Of a stretch of DNA of 64,000 nucleotides, positions 36,335 through 47,164 are shown one piece after another (the first letter of the stretch is position 1; each line of letters starts with the position of its first letter). Source of the DNA: Neopestalotiopsis rosae (taxonomy: Eukaryota > Ascomycota > Sordariomycetes > Amphisphaeriales > Sporocadaceae). Location: contig JALGAS010000002.1 in the NCBI GenBank assembly GCA_023078685.1, positions 2,666,001 to 2,730,000 on the forward strand, read 5' to 3'. Under the pieces are notes generated by a model. The model ran no database searches. It saw nothing but the letters and a program-made list of their open reading frames with translations, and was not told where the DNA came from. Position numbers and translations under genes: made by a program.

Positions 36335-38170
36335 TCCATCAACGATATCTACCTACCTGAGAATACTCCCATCCCGGGCGTCTCTTGTCTCTGCCTCTTT
36401 TCAACCATTGATCCCCCCTTCTTCAACCAGGACTCTCGCACACCCTGCCCAAGCCTGCCTGCCTGCCTGCCTGTCTCCTGCCTGCAGCATAGAGGTGCAG
36501 CGGTCTAGTCAAGTGTTGGCTACATCTCATTTGTATCAAGTCCTTCCCCGTCCTGCACGAAAACGATCAACCTACATACAACATACATAGTAGTACTACT
36601 ATCCTCTTCTTCTTCTTCTACTACTACTGCTGCTACTATTACCTTACCTACATTGCTTGAATACGTACATCCACACGTACATACATATACTCCATCCGAC
36701 TACTGCAAGAGGAGCGTCGTCGCGAATTCGTCAGGTCCCAGGACAGGAGAACTACCGAACAAATCATTCTCAACCCGTCAACCCACTATACAACCAAACA
36801 ACCAACCAAACCTCCATCGCGATTAGCATCTCGTGCCTAGATCTCCTTGGAATCAAAGTCCGCTCGACAGTCGCCCCCACCAAGCACCAATTCATACTAC
36901 TACTGCTACTACTACTACTACATACCATCGTTCACAGTCGGTCGCTCGCTCGCTGGTTGCTGAGCTAACTAAGGCATTCGCACCAGCCTACGGAACTTGC
37001 GACGCTTGAACGCTACCTTACTTAGATCGTTGTGTCGCTGGTCCAACAACCAAAAAAAAAGTGACTTGTCCAACTAACGCTGACGACACTCCACATTCGT
37101 CACCAGATTGCACGACCGGCCCGCTCAGTTTGTGCTGATTTTCTGCGAACTTGCCTAATCATACCATCTGCCCGGTTCTCTGAGTTCTGACTCCTTTAGT
37201 CCTTGTCCCACCCTTGGCATCGAAGAAGGCGCGGTTGAGGCTGGCTGGTCCAAGGCAAGGGGGAAAAGAAAAAAAGACTACCGCCAACTTCTAGCTTAAA
37301 CTGCCTTTGTTGCCTTCTTCTCGTTCGCTCACCCTCCCATTTTTATTATTCCATCCAAACCCACCAACATTTACCGGACCTCGGATTGAGAAAGTGAGAA
37401 GAGGCAAGAGACCTAGAAACTCTCACCCATTTACCAGGACGCAAGCAAGCATCCTATCTGCCGCCGCCGATTACTGTCTTGCAACCTCTCCAGCGCCTAG
37501 CACCAAAGCCTATCTGGCACCACCTCGCACCCTGCCGCCAAAAGCGAAACTCTATTTCTGGCCAGCCCGTCCTCGACTGTTCCGGTGCAATTCTGAATAC
37601 CCCCGCATCGATTTGTTGTTTGGCTATCGTGGGAAGGAATTCGCCTTCGTTACGGTACATTTGACGGGATCTACATCTTTGCGTCACGTATTCTGGCTTC
37701 ATATTATACGAACACCGGGTCGTGGTGACTTACGTGTTGAATCCTTTTCAACATTTCCCCTTCCGTGATCCACTCGAAACGGGCTTCAGCAACACCGGAG
37801 CCTTTTTGTGATCACGCTTGGACCCTGACGACTTGCAGAGAAACCCCGCGGGAATACCGTCGACTTCTACTTTAGTGTCTTGAAGATCGCCAAGTCCCGT
37901 GCTCTAGCTCCTGGGATTATTCCATAATACTCAGGGGTATACACTGATTGCCACAAGAAGAAAACCAAGAAGTAGCACTGTCTTGACACGCGATCTGCTG
38001 TTCTAACTTGTCTTCGCAATACTTTGCGGGGAAAATACATTGCCATTGAATGGAGCAATAGCTTTGGTCGGGACATAATTGCAATCGCAGGGGCCTTTCC
38101 TGTCTGCTTCTCTGTCCATCAGACACTTTGCTCAAACCACCCTCTTTGGGTAGTCTCGAATTTTGAAAGC
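36335..38170 (+). promoter_or_regulatory. Very long, ATG-depleted 5' leader of the rgsA-like gene
   Basis: From 36335 to 38049 (1715 nt) I find no ATG on the sense strand, where roughly 20-27 would be expected. The stretch is C/T/A-rich with CTA-triplet runs (about 36617-36640 and 36896-36922). Upstream of 36335 ATGs reappear in a cluster (36306, 36326, 36332). The only ATG before the main start opens a four-codon uORF at 38050. This suggests transcription begins near 36.3 kb and the leader is mostly unspliced exon. Confidence 0.6.
38050..38061 (+). promoter_or_regulatory. Minimal uORF (ATG GAG CAA TAG)
   Basis: It encodes Met-Glu-Gln-stop and lies 109 nt before the main ATG at 38171. It is the single upstream ATG in the ATG-depleted leader. 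The spacing allows reinitiation, so it could tune translation of the RGS protein. Confidence 0.5.
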
Positions 38171-39250
38171 ATGGGCAGGAACAGATTACGTGGTAACTCA
38201 CCAACACACTTGACCCCTTCTCCGAAGGAAATCACACCACCTCCGTCAATCTACGGAGACTGGGACACAGAGACGGCCATGTCTCGATCGCGGCCAGGTA
38301 GTCTGGCGATCCCTCGCACATCGTCACCAGGCGCCAGACTTCCATCCTTGGGCGAAATCCTATCCAACACCGCCCCACCGCCATGGACGCTGAGCGCATT
38401 CACAGCATACTTGTCACAAAACCACTGCCTGGAAACACTCGAATTCCTCGTGGAAGCAGACCGCTACCGGAAAGCCTACGAAGACCACTTCACCAACCAA
38501 GAACACGACCCACAGTCTGAAGATGAGAGCGTCTACGACACGTGGCAAAGGATTATGCAGGCATACATTATGCCCTACAGCCCCCGAGAGGTGAATCTGC
38601 CTGCCCCCGTCCGGGATCGCCTGTTACAGCTCGAATGTTCCGAATCGACGGTACCGCAGCCAACCGAGTTGGAGGAAGCAGTCAGCATTGTCCTCGAGCT
38701 GATGACCGACTCGCTCTTGTACCCATTTCTCCAGTCCGTGGTACACCCTGAGACTCATGGCCAAGATGTCATTGGCGAGAGAAAGAGCAGATCCCGACTT
38801 AGGATACCCAGAGATTTGATTCATTCTTCTGCCGAGGAGGGATCGCAGTCGCCGAAATCAAGTTTTCTGCCACTCCTCCTTGGTCGCAGCAGTCCAGTCG
38901 CCAATCGCTCCAACTCTGGTTCTGGTGGCTCGGCTTCTGGATCAGGTCTGGGTTCCGAACAAATGGAAGTCGATCTCGTTGCCGATGATAGCAGCAACAC
39001 AACACCAGGCACAGAGCCCATGACACCTCCTACCACACCACCTACATCGGATTTTACCTTCACATCTCCCAACAACAACCTCCACCGGGCGCTCACAGGA
39101 AACAGCTGGAAGAGAATGGGTGCTCGTCTTGGCTTGAGCAGAAAGCACCGGGCGTCGCGTCACTCTCAGCCGGCAAACATGCCCACGAGTGCTGCGCCTG
39201 AACCGCTTTCCTCCATCTCTTCAACCCGCTCTGGCCCGGCCTCCTTATAG
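38171..39250 (+). CDS. rgsA: RGS-domain protein, RgsA-like
   Basis: Intronless up to the first stop, 359 residues. The start is the first in-frame ATG (38171). The RGS domain spans about residues 60-195: LPSLGEILSNTAPPPWTLSA (58-77), AYLSQNHCLETLEFLVEADR, then YDTWQRIMQAYI and SLLYPFLQSV. A Ser/Gly/Thr-rich tail follows, with a basic SWKRMGARLGLSRK motif near residues 316-329. In Aspergillus, RgsA attenuates the G-alpha GanB and affects stress response and conidiation; that role is known for the family and only inferred here. The upstream context is exceptional (gene-poor tract, ATG-free leader, single uORF). After the TAG at 39248-39250 the same frame stays open and coding-like to 40072 (next entry). 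Confidence 0.88.
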   Translation: MGRNRLRGNSPTHLTPSPKEITPPPSIYGDWDTETAMSRSRPGSLAIPRTSSPGARLPSLGEILSNTAPPPWTLSAFTAYLSQNHCLETLEFLVEADRYRKAYEDHFTNQEHDPQSEDESVYDTWQRIMQAYIMPYSPREVNLPAPVRDRLLQLECSESTVPQPTELEEAVSIVLELMTDSLLYPFLQSVVHPETHGQDVIGERKSRSRLRIPRDLIHSSAEEGSQSPKSSFLPLLLGRSSPVANRSNSGSGGSASGSGLGSEQMEVDLVADDSSNTTPGTEPMTPPTTPPTSDFTFTSPNNNLHRALTGNSWKRMGARLGLSRKHRASRHSQPANMPTSAAPEPLSSISSTRSGPASL

Positions 39251-40072
39251 GAAGCACAGGTTACATCATCGAATGCTACGACTAGCAGCGCGAATATCTC
39301 CCCGGCAAGTTTGTCTGCCCATGATGAGTCTCAGAACTTTATGACGCCATCTTGGGAGGACCCGCATCCTGGGCAGAGGATTCCACTCAGCATGCCTCCA
39401 GGGGCCTGTGGATATTCGCATGCACTTGACAGGGGTACATTAGATGGTGTAGCCGCAAAAGCCGGGGGCACTTACTCTTATACAAGACCGTTGGTTCGCA
39501 AAAGTTTGAGAACACGGCAACGCAACCCAACACCGAGACACCTCAAGGTCCCGGGAGTGGAGCACGACAACTCGAACATCTCATTGGAGTCACCCGATGC
39601 AAGTGATACCATCATGTCCAGATACCTTGCGCCATCGCCGTGTCTCTCAGGACCCGGACCGATATCGCCATTGGCCTTGGAAGTCGATACGGATACCGAG
39701 ACGGAAGTCGGGATATTATTGGAAGACCCGGACCGGGACGAGGTCAAGGTTGCCGAGATACCTTCTTCATTCGCTTCATTCACCGATCTGTCCAGTTTTC
39801 TCGATGTGTCAATCGACGACGAAGTCGACTTTGGTGCTCCACCACCAATTACCGTTGTACGACCCAATGCATGTGGGCCGTACGACACACTACAGTCACC
39901 TGACGATCTCTATGGCTGGGAAGCCGAGCTCGAGCGCAAGGTCACGTGTGGTATTACCAACACTGACATGTGTCGATGTGATACATATCAGTATGAAAGT
40001 AGACCGACTAGCAGCAGCAAGCGTGGGCTGCTCCATCGTGTCTTCACATCTGGTCGCAGACCGTCGTCCTAG
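39251..40072 (+). CDS. In-frame continuation of the rgsA-like gene behind a TAG; probable C-terminal extension
   Basis: The frame resumes directly after the TAG and runs 273 codons to a stop at 40070-40072. The translation is Ser/Pro/Asp-rich and looks coding, for example SRYLAPSPCLSGPGPISPLA, DVSIDDEVDFGAPPP and RGLLHRVFTSGRR. The first in-frame ATG is only at 39341. A 66-nt intron from 39189 (donor GTGCTG) to 39254 (acceptor GGAAG) would remove the stop and keep frame; the donor is weak. The TAG itself lies in a good acceptor context (CTTATAG). Alternatives are stop-codon readthrough, a nonsense mutation, or a separate small gene starting at 39341. I favour splicing, with an unspliced short isoform possible. 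Confidence 0.5.
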   Translation, partial: EAQVTSSNATTSSANISPASLSAHDESQNFMTPSWEDPHPGQRIPLSMPPGACGYSHALDRGTLDGVAAKAGGTYSYTRPLVRKSLRTRQRNPTPRHLKVPGVEHDNSNISLESPDASDTIMSRYLAPSPCLSGPGPISPLALEVDTDTETEVGILLEDPDRDEVKVAEIPSSFASFTDLSSFLDVSIDDEVDFGAPPPITVVRPNACGPYDTLQSPDDLYGWEAELERKVTCGITNTDMCRCDTYQYESRPTSSSKRGLLHRVFTSGRRPSS

Positions 40073-41071
40073 GTCCATCCAGAAATGGCAAAGATTTGGG
40101 AGGTAGTCGGACCACAAATAATTTCACAACATTACGGACAAAATTTCTCATTTTATGGCACAATCAGTGTCAATTCGGAACCGCAAATAACGACCACAAT
40201 AGACAAAGAGGTTCATTGGACTTTGGCGAGGCGTTCAAGATATCACGACACGGAGTTTTACGATTCAACATTTTGGTTTTCAAGGATATCCTCACTCCTC
40301 TTCATTTTCGGGAGACAGTATCATCATCATCATCACCATCTAGTTCTGGCATTCACGCCATTACGGGGCATTAAAATTTTTGAGTGCATTTGATTTTCTT
40401 TTGGGAGCTTGCTTGCTTGGGTTGATGGTCATCGCATATCACGAGCATTGCAAACGGAGTTTTTGACCGGGCATGGCATGAGCGCAATTGTATGATGACA
40501 GCGACATGGTTATGATGGGATTGCATATTAATGCGAGGTCAGAATCAGACCCAAAACCTCTGCGTGAGCAGATACTAGCATTACCGGACGAGTAGACGTC
40601 CAAGATGATACCACAAAAAGAAATGCATCACGGTTCACCAAGCCACATTTATCAGAGTTTTGTTCTTGCAAAGTGCCATGTGATTCACAACTGTATAATA
40701 TCGCAATTGGTAAGTGGGAAGTGGAAAGTAACGTCAACCAGTCAACGTGTCCTCGCGTAATTATATTGGAGGCGAGTATTGTCATCGCTGTTTTTGGTAT
40801 TGGCATCATGCCCTTGGCATGGTCAAAACTAGTAATGAGAATATGTAAGGGCGAGTGACTTGTGTCCTCAACTTGATGAAAGACGATGTCCTATGGCGTG
40901 TAAATCCACACGAGTTATGTAGAATTCAGCGTGTTTTTCTTTGAGGATTTTCCTAACCGATTCTATGTCATCCTTTGCTCTATATACAATGACCGCTCCG
41001 ATCAGTCAGGCCGAATTCTGAAAGTTGATTTTGCGATCAATCAAGCAGCGTTTCCTTCTTCTTTTCTTTTT
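40073..41071. other. Convergent intergenic region (rgsA-like / CIA1)
   Basis: One kilobase between two gene 3' ends. It holds a short TCA microsatellite (about 40322-40342). No gene seen. Confidence 0.4.
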
Positions 41072-42447
41072 TTAGGATAATTGCCACGGCCTCACGATAC
41101 CGTCGTCTCCAGTTGTTACCAGCATCTCCTCGACGCCTCTCCGCTCCGGTGGGCAGCCCGGGTCGAAGCGTTTACACCATACGACGTGGTTGATCTCATA
41201 CGGGCCATGGGCGTTTGATGTTGTTGCTACAATACTCCACGACGGCGACGACTGCTGCGTCTGTTGTTGTCCGTTGGTCATGTGCACATCCCCGTCAAGC
41301 TCGGCGGCTGCCTCGACATCCGTTGTTGTTGTACTCGCAGCAGCAGCAGCTTGTGCATTGTTCTCGTCAACGTCCTCGCGGTACACTGCCACCACGCCGT
41401 CGCTGCCCGTGCTGGCCACGAGACCGGACTCGGCACTCCACGCCGCCGAGTAAATGTCCCGGGTGTGCGCCTTGGGCAGGACGGCGGTGCACGACCACTC
41501 CTCCTTGAGCGACCGCCTCATGGTGTTGGGGATGCCGCCGCCCAGCCCGCCCCAAGCGTGCTGCTGCGGGCGGTCCTGGGCGGCGCCCTCCTCGTCCTCG
41601 TCCGACTCCTCGTGCAGCGTCCACACGCGGACGGTGCCGTCGGCGCTCCAGGTGAGCAGGCGCGGGAACCCTCGCGCCAGACGCCCCGCGGACCGTGTCG
41701 AGGACGGCGACGCAGACCCACTCGTAGCTGGCCGAGGCCAAGACGTCGGACGACCGTGTCGTCGTACCTGCCGCGGTTGTACCTGCCGCGGTTGTTGCGG
41801 TTCGGGGTGTCGGGGCACCAGGCCACGGCCTTCACGTCGCCCTCGTGCTCGTTGAGCACCGCCACCGTCTCCCACTCGTCGTCGGCCTCGGTCACGCCCA
41901 CGTCCTCCCAGATCCACACCGACTTGTCCCGGCTGCACGTCGCCAGGTACTGCCCGCTCGGCGAGAAGACGACCGACTTGACCTCGGAGTCGTGGCCCTC
42001 GAGCACGAGGGTGAATTCCCAGTCCTTTTCGCCGTCTCCATCGTCGTCCGATTCTCCCGACCTGTCATTCGCCGTCACCTCCGTCTCAAGATTGGCGCCA
42101 TCGTTCCCGCCCTCCCAGCGCCAGAGCCCCGCGGTGGAATCAAAGCTGCCGCTGACCAGACAGAGCTTCTGGGGCCCCAGGTTCGGCTTCCAGGCGACGG
42201 AGCGGACGGAGCGCGTGTGGCCGCCCGTCAGGGTGCTGTGCGATGTCAGGGTCGAGAGGGAGAAGACGGTGACGGCCTTTTGGTGCGCCGTCGCGAGGAG
42301 CGGCAGCGTCGGGTGCGGTATCGAGGCCCAGGCGCGCTCGTACAGGTCTGGCTTGAGGGTGGGGAGGGCCGTGAGCTTGGTGGGTGGAGGTGGTGGCGAA
42401 CGCGACGACGTCGTTGTTGCTGCCGCCTCGGGTTCCGTGGTCGACAT
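41072..42447 (-). CDS. CIA1: Cytosolic Fe-S assembly WD40 protein Cia1, reading frame disrupted
   Basis: Cia1 is the WD40 adaptor of the CIA targeting complex, which hands Fe-S clusters to cytosolic and nuclear proteins. Start ATG at 42447 (MSTTEPEAA); stop at 41074-41072. WD repeats are clear: GHTRSVRSVAWKP, SFDSTAGLWRWEG, GHDSEVKSVVFSPSGQYLAT, CSRDKSVWIWED, HEGDVKAVAWCPDTPNRN, LLTWSADGTVRVWTL, AHTRDIYSAAWSAESGLVAS and the final blade VVWCKRF...GIVRPWQLS. Between about 41790 and 41640 the coding frame changes twice. A perfect 15-bp tandem duplication (41764-41793) precedes the first change. The expected blade after LASASY is missing, and its pieces (DDTV, VWRE) appear out of place. Total length (1376 nt) is not a multiple of three. 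The gene is expected to be essential, so an assembly error in this GC-rich stretch is the likeliest cause. An A-rich tract lies about 92-128 nt before the start. Confidence 0.87.
41764..41793. repeat. Perfect 15-bp tandem duplication inside CIA1
   Basis: The unit gtacctgccgcggtt occurs twice head to tail and adds five residues at the point where the CIA1 frame begins to fail. Confidence 0.9.
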
Positions 42448-43766
42448 GGCTTCGAAGGCGGTGTTGGGTTTGGACGTTTCCCCTGGTGATGCGCAGAATG
42501 CTTGTACTGCGGGGTTATGTGATGTGATGTTTCTTTCCTTTTTTTTTTTTTTTCTTTTTTTTTTTTTCTTTTTTTGGCAAAGCCAATACCTTTGGTGTTT
42601 GAGGATGAATTGAGTGCGAGGATTGTCAAGTGCGCCAACAGAGACAAATATGACAATATAAATTGGCCGCGATTGTTGGTACGCAACCGTAGTTTTATGT
42701 ATTGCTAATCGAAGTTCGATGTCTATCGCAGATCGGATGCCCACCCATACCCATCCCGCTGAACGGAAGTGTGATAAGCTATTTTCTCTCCCTTATCGCG
42801 CCTGCATCGGAGACAAAAAACTGACGTATTGCGGGGCACTTTTTGGTAATAAGCAGCGTCTCCAAGGTTTAATAAAATAAAGTCTTGGGAATTTGATGCA
42901 TGTCTTAGCACTCACTATACTCCAATTCAAATACTGAGCAATGTACATACGTGAATTCTTGTGATACCAAAGCAAACTCCACATATTTCAACAAGAATGA
43001 ACCGACCTGAGCACATGCGCGGAAATGATGGCCAATCAGTGAATATTCTGCCAAGCATTCTGGAGTTACTGTTTTCTCTCTCTTTAGAATGGCTTCGTAT
43101 CTGGTGTAGGCATAAACGAATACTGTCATTTGTTTCTTTGCACGGGTTATGAGGTGTAGCAAATTCGCAGCTGATTGCTCATGTATGACCTTGAAGCGTT
43201 CAAAGTTTCATGGAGTGCAAATGAACGATGACATCCAGTATAAATCAAACATGCACGCATTGCAAAAGCGATACTCTTATCTGTATATTTATCTTTCTTT
43301 CTTTGTACAGCCTCAATGAGGAGAACACAGCTCAGAAAACACATATTCTGAGCTTTCACATAATGTTTGAAAATAGCCTTTTGGGACCAAAAGCGCGAAA
43401 ATGCAATGTACGATCTACGAATTTTGTGATATCACCACGATGCAAAGGAAAGCAGACCCGGGCGGACTGTTTTCTATATGTCTAGAGTTTACCAAGTGTA
43501 CCTCTCCCTTTCTGACGAGCGAAAACATGGCCCCGTGGAAAGATGGCACTATGCAGACTTTTTTTGCAAAGTCATATGCGAAATGACCCAAAATAAAAAA
43601 ATGACGGAATCTCCGGAACGCCGGAATTTGACGATATGCACAATAGCAAGATTGGTAGCCGCCCGTCAACGAGAGCCCCCCTTACTGATACTGGTCGAAC
43701 GCCACTCTCTTGAACAGAGAATATAAAACATCGATTGTCGCGGATGTGGTAATCGGCAATTGCTCT
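42448..43766. other. Intergenic region (CIA1 leader / PRPP synthetase 3' end)
   Basis: The CIA1 side is ATG-free on the minus strand up to about 42743 and contains a T tract on the plus strand at 42539-42575, read as an A-rich leader. The remainder is AT-richer with no gene seen. Confidence 0.45.
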
Positions 43767-45113
43767 TTAGTCGTATTGGAACAAAACGCTGATGGACTCG
43801 CCGTGGTGAACACGACGTATAGCTTCTGCAAACGCCGGGCCAATGTCCAGGACCTCAAGCTTGGGACACATCCGCTTGTGCTCTTCTTGAGGAACTGAAT
43901 TCGTCACGACGAGCTTGTCAATTGCCGATTGGTTGATGCGCTGAATGGCGTCGCCGCTGAGAACACCGTGAGTTATGAGGGCGTAGACCATGGTTGCGCC
44001 CTCCTTCTTCAGGAGCTTGGCAGCTCTCGTGATGGTGTTCGATGTATCGGCCAAGTCATCCACCAATACACACACACGGTTGGCAACATCTCCAACAAGC
44101 ATCATGGTGGCGTTTTGACGGTCCGTGATCTTGGTCGGGCGACGTTCCTAAATAGACTTAGGAGTGGAACAAGTAGATAAAAACGAGCACATTACCTTGT
44201 GAATCAGGGCGAAGTCCATCTTCAGGCTGTCTGCAATCGCGGATGCTCTCTTTGCACCACCAGCGTCCGGACTCACCACCACAGCATCCTTGAAGTTGGG
44301 AATCGTCTGCGAAATGTATCGCTTCAGCATGGGCCTGCCGTAGAGGTTGTCGACCGGGACGTCAAAGAATCCCTGGTATTGAGGGTCGTGAAGGTCGAGC
44401 GTGATGATGTGATCGGCACCGGAGCACGTCAATAGGTCGGCGACAAGCGTTCCAGCCTGGGCGACCCATTGCTTGTAACCCGGTTTCGGTAGAAAGTTCG
44501 GAAGAGGCTTCTTCTCGTAGTCGTGTGTCGTAAAGGTGGCGGCAGGCGTTTGTGGAACAGCGGGAAGATCGGGACGCTTGAAGTAACTGTCGCCGCTAGT
44601 GACAACCGTTGGAGTGCTATTACCATTGACCTCCTCAGCAATGCTAGCCTTACCCAACTTCTTGCTGAGTCCATCAATGCCATTCGAAAGTCCGGCGCTC
44701 TTAGGGATACCCGGAGCAGGTGTGGCAGGAACGCTCTCGAAGGTGTATGGACCGCCATTGGTCAGAGAGGAAGGCTGTTTCGACAAGGGAGCTCCTGCCT
44801 TGTTGTATGGGAGGTCAGGCTGCCTCGAGTAAGGGAAGAGTGGCATGACTGCAGTGACTCTCTTGGCAGAGCCCGTCTTGCAGGCCGAGATCATGATGCA
44901 AAGATCTATGAAATGGTCGTTGACCTTGCCGCCGCCAGACTGGATGATGTATACATCCTTGCCACGCACGGAATCCTTGATCTCGCAGCGACTCTCGCCA
45001 ACGGAGAAACTGCCGAGGATTCTCTGACACTGGGGTACACCTAGGATGCTGCAAACACTGTCGACAAGTGCCGGGTGGGAGTTTCCACCGAGAACGACGA
45101 TATTGCGCACCAT
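43767..45113 (-). CDS. Ribose-phosphate pyrophosphokinase subunit (PRPP synthetase, Prs5-type insertion)
   Basis: The family makes PRPP from ribose-5-phosphate and ATP for purine, pyrimidine, His and Trp synthesis; fungi use several subunits in one complex. Two exons, 45113-44196 and 44147-43767; the intron is 48 nt (GTAATG donor, CCTAAGTC branch, TTTAG acceptor), giving 432 residues. The start is the ATG before [13 protein letters not shown]. Conserved blocks include [60 protein letters not shown], and the PRPP-binding loop [13 protein letters not shown] (333-345). About 110 extra residues (103-212), Ser/Pro-rich, interrupt the domain after [11 protein letters not shown] non-homologous insert at this point is characteristic of yeast Prs5-like subunits; the paralogue assignment is moderately sure. 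The 480 bases upstream contain no ATG on this strand. Confidence 0.93.
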
Positions 45114-47164
45114 GTTTGTCTCGTGACTTGTGTATGCAATTGGCTTTGCAGGTTGTCTTGCCTTGGTGGGGTTTTGTTGGAGTGTAAAAAAGTCTAGACG
45201 GAATCTAGCGGGAAGACTGGAGCCAAGCAGTTGCGAGTCAAAGCAGGACAATCAAGTGCTGCGATGCGAATATGCTCTTGAGTTTCCCCTTATGTGCTTA
45301 GACAGTGGGAAGGTCTTGAGCAGGAGTCTCGACGACTCTGCAAACGTGTATGGCCGGGTGCAGTTGAGCGCAAAAAAATTTCGCGATGTAGGCGACCGGT
45401 CACGGAGGTGCAGCGGCACAAAGAGAGCCGAGGATAGGTAGGTAGGTAGTAGCTTTAAAGGACCCCCCAAGGGTTCGGTAAGGGCGTCTTGCTTTGCCGG
45501 CGAAAAGCGAAGTTTTGGAGAAGCTGTCAGAGAATTGGTCCAAGGAGCGGCGGGCAGTGTGACGTCGGAAAAGAGTAGATTGTTACAGATAAGCCATGAC
45601 CTGCGTTTCCAGGGTTTCCAGACTGCAGGATGTTTTGGATGAAAGTTCCACGAGAGGAGATATGGAGTAGGTCCAGAAAAGTAGGAAGAGAAAAAAAATC
45701 TTACAAGAACCAAAACCACAGGCTCAGGGCCGCCAGTGAGGGTCTGTCTGGTCTGGGAGCTGGTCTAAGAGAGAAAGAGCTCTTCTCCTGGGGCCTGGTC
45801 CTGACTCTGGCCTGGCAGTTTTTTTTTTTTTTCCTTCCTGTCCCTCACCTTGAAGCACAAGACTTCCGTGTGGGGAAAAGATTTTTGTGTCGCGCTTAGT
45901 GGGTTGGTGGGGTAGGAGAGGCCTCTTTGGAACAGTAATGTGAGGGGTCAGAATGCCTAAAAGAGCCTAAAGATGCCTTGGGAATTGGCGAATGCCAGTG
46001 CTTCAATCAGCGATTTACGCCAGTGTGCAGGCCATGATGCAATGCCCTATGCGACACTAACGAACCACCGAAGTACGCGCTCAAAACACGCAAAGTGGAC
46101 TACTACCACACATGTCCATCAGCCATTTAGCAGATGGCCTGCATTACTAGCAAGGGAGGTACCAAACCTAGACCTGGTCCAACACTCCCAAACATTGCGT
46201 GACTTTGTCGTGACAAGATTTGGGATGATGTCGTTAGCCATATGGACTATCGTATGAGAGAGAACTACCTGACTAGGTGGTAGGTAGAGAAATCAGTTGC
46301 ATTCTCAGCTTGCACGTGAATTGGCAATGGATGTGCGTAGCTCATAGTAATCAGGGCGGTCAATAGCATCGTAGGCAATTGTAACCAGCACGGAAAAGCA
46401 TCAAGATTTCTCGGGGCTGACCTTGCTTGTCAGTGTGACCTACCTGGCTGCTGATCAAGTCCAGGACCTCCTGTACGTACCTAACTGGACCTGGCTTACA
46501 AGGCAATTAGGCAGTCCGCTAGGCCAGTCAGGCCCCAAAAACTCTTTCCCCCACAATGGCTGTGACAAAGGTCAGAGGGTTCAATGTTTCCCCCCAGTAG
46601 AGGAAGCTGGAGAGGAGCAGTCTGAGTCAACCAACCAGTTGCATCCAGTCAATAACCAATACCCAGTTTACTGTTACCACGTCGAAAACAGACAGAAAAA
46701 ATTTGCCGCATTCGGACCATTGATTGATCATCCTTGGCTTGAGATTCCTTCTTACAGTGGACTACGACCTTGACGACTGAGCAAATCAGCAACTTGCAAG
46801 CCTTGTCGTAATTATTACCCGCAACAGTGCATTACTCTTGCGAACCAGCAACAACCCAGACCAGCCACACGGCTTTGCGGCAACGAGACGCTTCTTTTAC
46901 CGTTAGCTACCTTGAGGCTAAGGAATTGCACTGGAACTGTACCTTGTACCAAAAAGTCCTGTGTGGCAGCACAAATTATACGGCAGAAGCTTTGGGACAA
47001 TCCAGTTGGAGAACTTGTGCTCGGGGGTCCTGCAAAATCGCATCACACCCACCCCCAAAAATCGTAAAGGAAAATATCGGAACCTTGTCACCGCTCTTTG
47101 TCGTCTTTCTCATCGACAAAACAAACATAGCATCGGGACCCGGTAGCTGCAAGCAACCTAAACA
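45114..47164. other. Divergent intergenic region (PRPP synthetase / RPC17)
   Basis: 2 kb with no supportable gene. An aggtaggtaggtag run lies at about 45437-45450. On the minus strand 45114-45593 has no ATG and is a plausible long leader for the PRPP synthetase gene. Confidence 0.45.

Noticed and set aside
41264..42613. Long plus-strand frame opposite CIA1
   Set aside because: It is antisense to the WD40 repeats of CIA1; high GC keeps the opposite strand open.
45252..45719. 155-codon minus-strand frame upstream of the PRPP synthetase gene
   Set aside because: It has no ATG on the coding strand before 45594 and lies in the probable leader; no domain.
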